Below are positions 63,300-64,000 of a stretch of 64,000 nucleotides of DNA, one piece after another (the stretch's first letter is position 1; every line of letters starts with the position of its first letter). The position numbers and the translations under genes are program-made. Under the pieces are notes generated by a model. It was given only the letters and a program-made list of their open reading frames with translations. It did no database searches and was not told the origin of the DNA. The stretch is from Alphaproteobacteria bacterium (lineage in GTDB: Bacteria > Pseudomonadota > Alphaproteobacteria > Micavibrionales > Micavibrionaceae), in the NCBI GenBank assembly GCA_030432025.1, contig JAUIIA010000008.1, forward strand, positions 1 through 64,000. Reading direction: 5' to 3'.

Positions 63300-64000
63300 A
63301 TGGCAAAATTAATCCAAGGTGAAACAGGTGAATGGGAAATCGTGATCGGTATGGAAGTCCATGCACAGGTCATCGCGAAATCCAAACTCTTCTCGGGTGC
63401 ATCAACTCAGTTCGGTGCCGAACCTAACTCTCAAGTATCCCTCGTGGATGCGGCGATGCCCGGAATGTTGCCAGTATTAAATGAATATGTGGTGGAGCAA
63501 GCCGTGAGAACGGGTCTGGGGCTAAACTCCAAGATCAATAATGTCTCGGTGTTCGAGCGTAAAAACTATTTCTATCCTGACTTGCCGCAAGGCTACCAGA
63601 TTTCACAGTACGAGCATCCGATTGTCGGTGAAGGCGTGATCGAGATTGATCTGCCCGACGGTACGGTCAAAGAGATCGGCATTACGCGTCTGCACCTTGA
63701 GCAGGACGCAGGTAAGTCCATGCACGACCAACACCCGACCAAATCCTTCGTTGATTTGAACCGTTCGGGCTGCGCCTTGATGGAAATCGTATCCGAACCC
63801 GATATTCGCGGTCCGGAAGAAGCAGCAGCATATCTGTCGAAGCTGCGTATGATCCTGCGTTACCTCGGGACATGTGACGGCAACATGGAAGAAGGCTCCA
63901 TGCGTGCCGACGTGAATATTTCCGTGCGCAAACCGGGCGGCCCACTCGGCACACGTGCGGAGATCAAGAATGTGAATTCGGTTAAAGCCGTTCAGCAAGC
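63300..64000 (+). CDS. gatB: aspartyl/glutamyl-tRNA amidotransferase subunit B (partial)
   Basis: The first ~233 residues are visible; the C-terminus is outside. GatB motifs: [12 protein letters not shown] (13-24), [19 protein letters not shown] split as [27 protein letters not shown] and [12 protein letters not shown]. Kinase-like subunit that activates the tRNA-bound Glu or Asp. Confidence 0.95.
   Translation, partial: MAKLIQGETGEWEIVIGMEVHAQVIAKSKLFSGASTQFGAEPNSQVSLVDAAMPGMLPVLNEYVVEQAVRTGLGLNSKINNVSVFERKNYFYPDLPQGYQISQYEHPIVGEGVIEIDLPDGTVKEIGITRLHLEQDAGKSMHDQHPTKSFVDLNRSGCALMEIVSEPDIRGPEEAAAYLSKLRMILRYLGTCDGNMEEGSMRADVNISVRKPGGPLGTRAEIKNVNSVKAVQQ

Noticed and set aside
1-64000. tRNA genes, rRNA, CRISPR arrays, insertion sequences or prophage genes.
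   Set aside because: Intergenic gaps are short and none shows a cloverleaf, spaced direct repeats, transposase or integrase. By-eye inspection could miss a divergent tRNA; tRNAscan-SE would settle it.
1-64000. CtrA sites (TTAA-N7-TTAA) before the kinase and polarity genes.
   Set aside because: Only half sites or wrong spacing were found.

Overview
The window is about 64 kb of chromosomal DNA from a bacterium that is almost certainly an alphaproteobacterium. The evidence is gene order and gene type. The run miaB-(192 aa)-phoH-ybeY-corC-lnt-xre-metK-trmB followed by rimP-nusA-infB-rbfA-truB-rpsO is an arrangement typical of that class. The window also has a Fur protein without C-terminal cysteines, a DUF1491 protein, a fabA-fabB-fabI unit, a SUF cluster with SufT, and a TipN/GPR-like polarity protein. 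Base composition is near even by eye and uniform. I see no phage, insertion sequence, CRISPR array, rRNA or tRNA. The genus cannot be read from the sequence; a Rhodospirillales- or Micavibrio-like lineage is only a guess.

Layout. 1-9.3 kb: MsbA-like ABC exporter (cut by the window edge), patatin lipase, HAD phosphatase, a 1262-residue two-TM coiled-coil protein (likely polarity factor), sodium:alanine symporter, exported small protein. 9.4-25.2 kb: a long plus-strand run for tRNA modification, ribosome maturation and quality control, envelope lipoprotein acylation, SAM synthesis and translation initiation. 25.2-31.4 kb: gpmA, pnp with a leader hairpin, a membrane protein resembling Pycsar effectors, GDPD. 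31.4-34.2 kb: type II fatty acid synthesis (fabA-fabB-fabI) with a readable promoter. 34.3-38.4 kb: dusA, an SH3 protein and unknowns. 38.4-45.3 kb: SUF Fe-S assembly genes, split by an opposing membrane gene and carrying two extra small genes. 45.4-51.4 kb: fused membrane/spermidine-synthase-like protein, prfC, a DUF1491 protein, fur. 51.5-56.7 kb: PAS histidine kinase coupled to a degenerate GGDEF protein, an atypical tgt, rpmB, a CobD/CbiB-like protein. 56.8-64 kb: intracellular PHA depolymerase with a patatin beside it, a YgjP-type metallopeptidase, ruvX, and gatC-gatA-gatB with two unknown genes interleaved.

How the genes fit together. Most are housekeeping: RNA metabolism (miaB, trmB, truB, dusA, tgt, ybeY, pnp, ruvX), translation (rimP, nusA, infB, rbfA, rpsO, rpmB, prfC, gatCAB), membrane lipid supply and turnover (fab genes, lnt, patatins, GDPD) and iron handling (suf, fur). 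The parts most worth a second look are a strongly structured non-coding stretch where ylxR normally sits between nusA and infB, a Tgt that has lost its zinc cysteines and has an altered substrate loop, a PycTM-like gene translationally coupled to pnp, and a GGDEF protein that keeps its inhibitory-site motif but not its catalytic motif.
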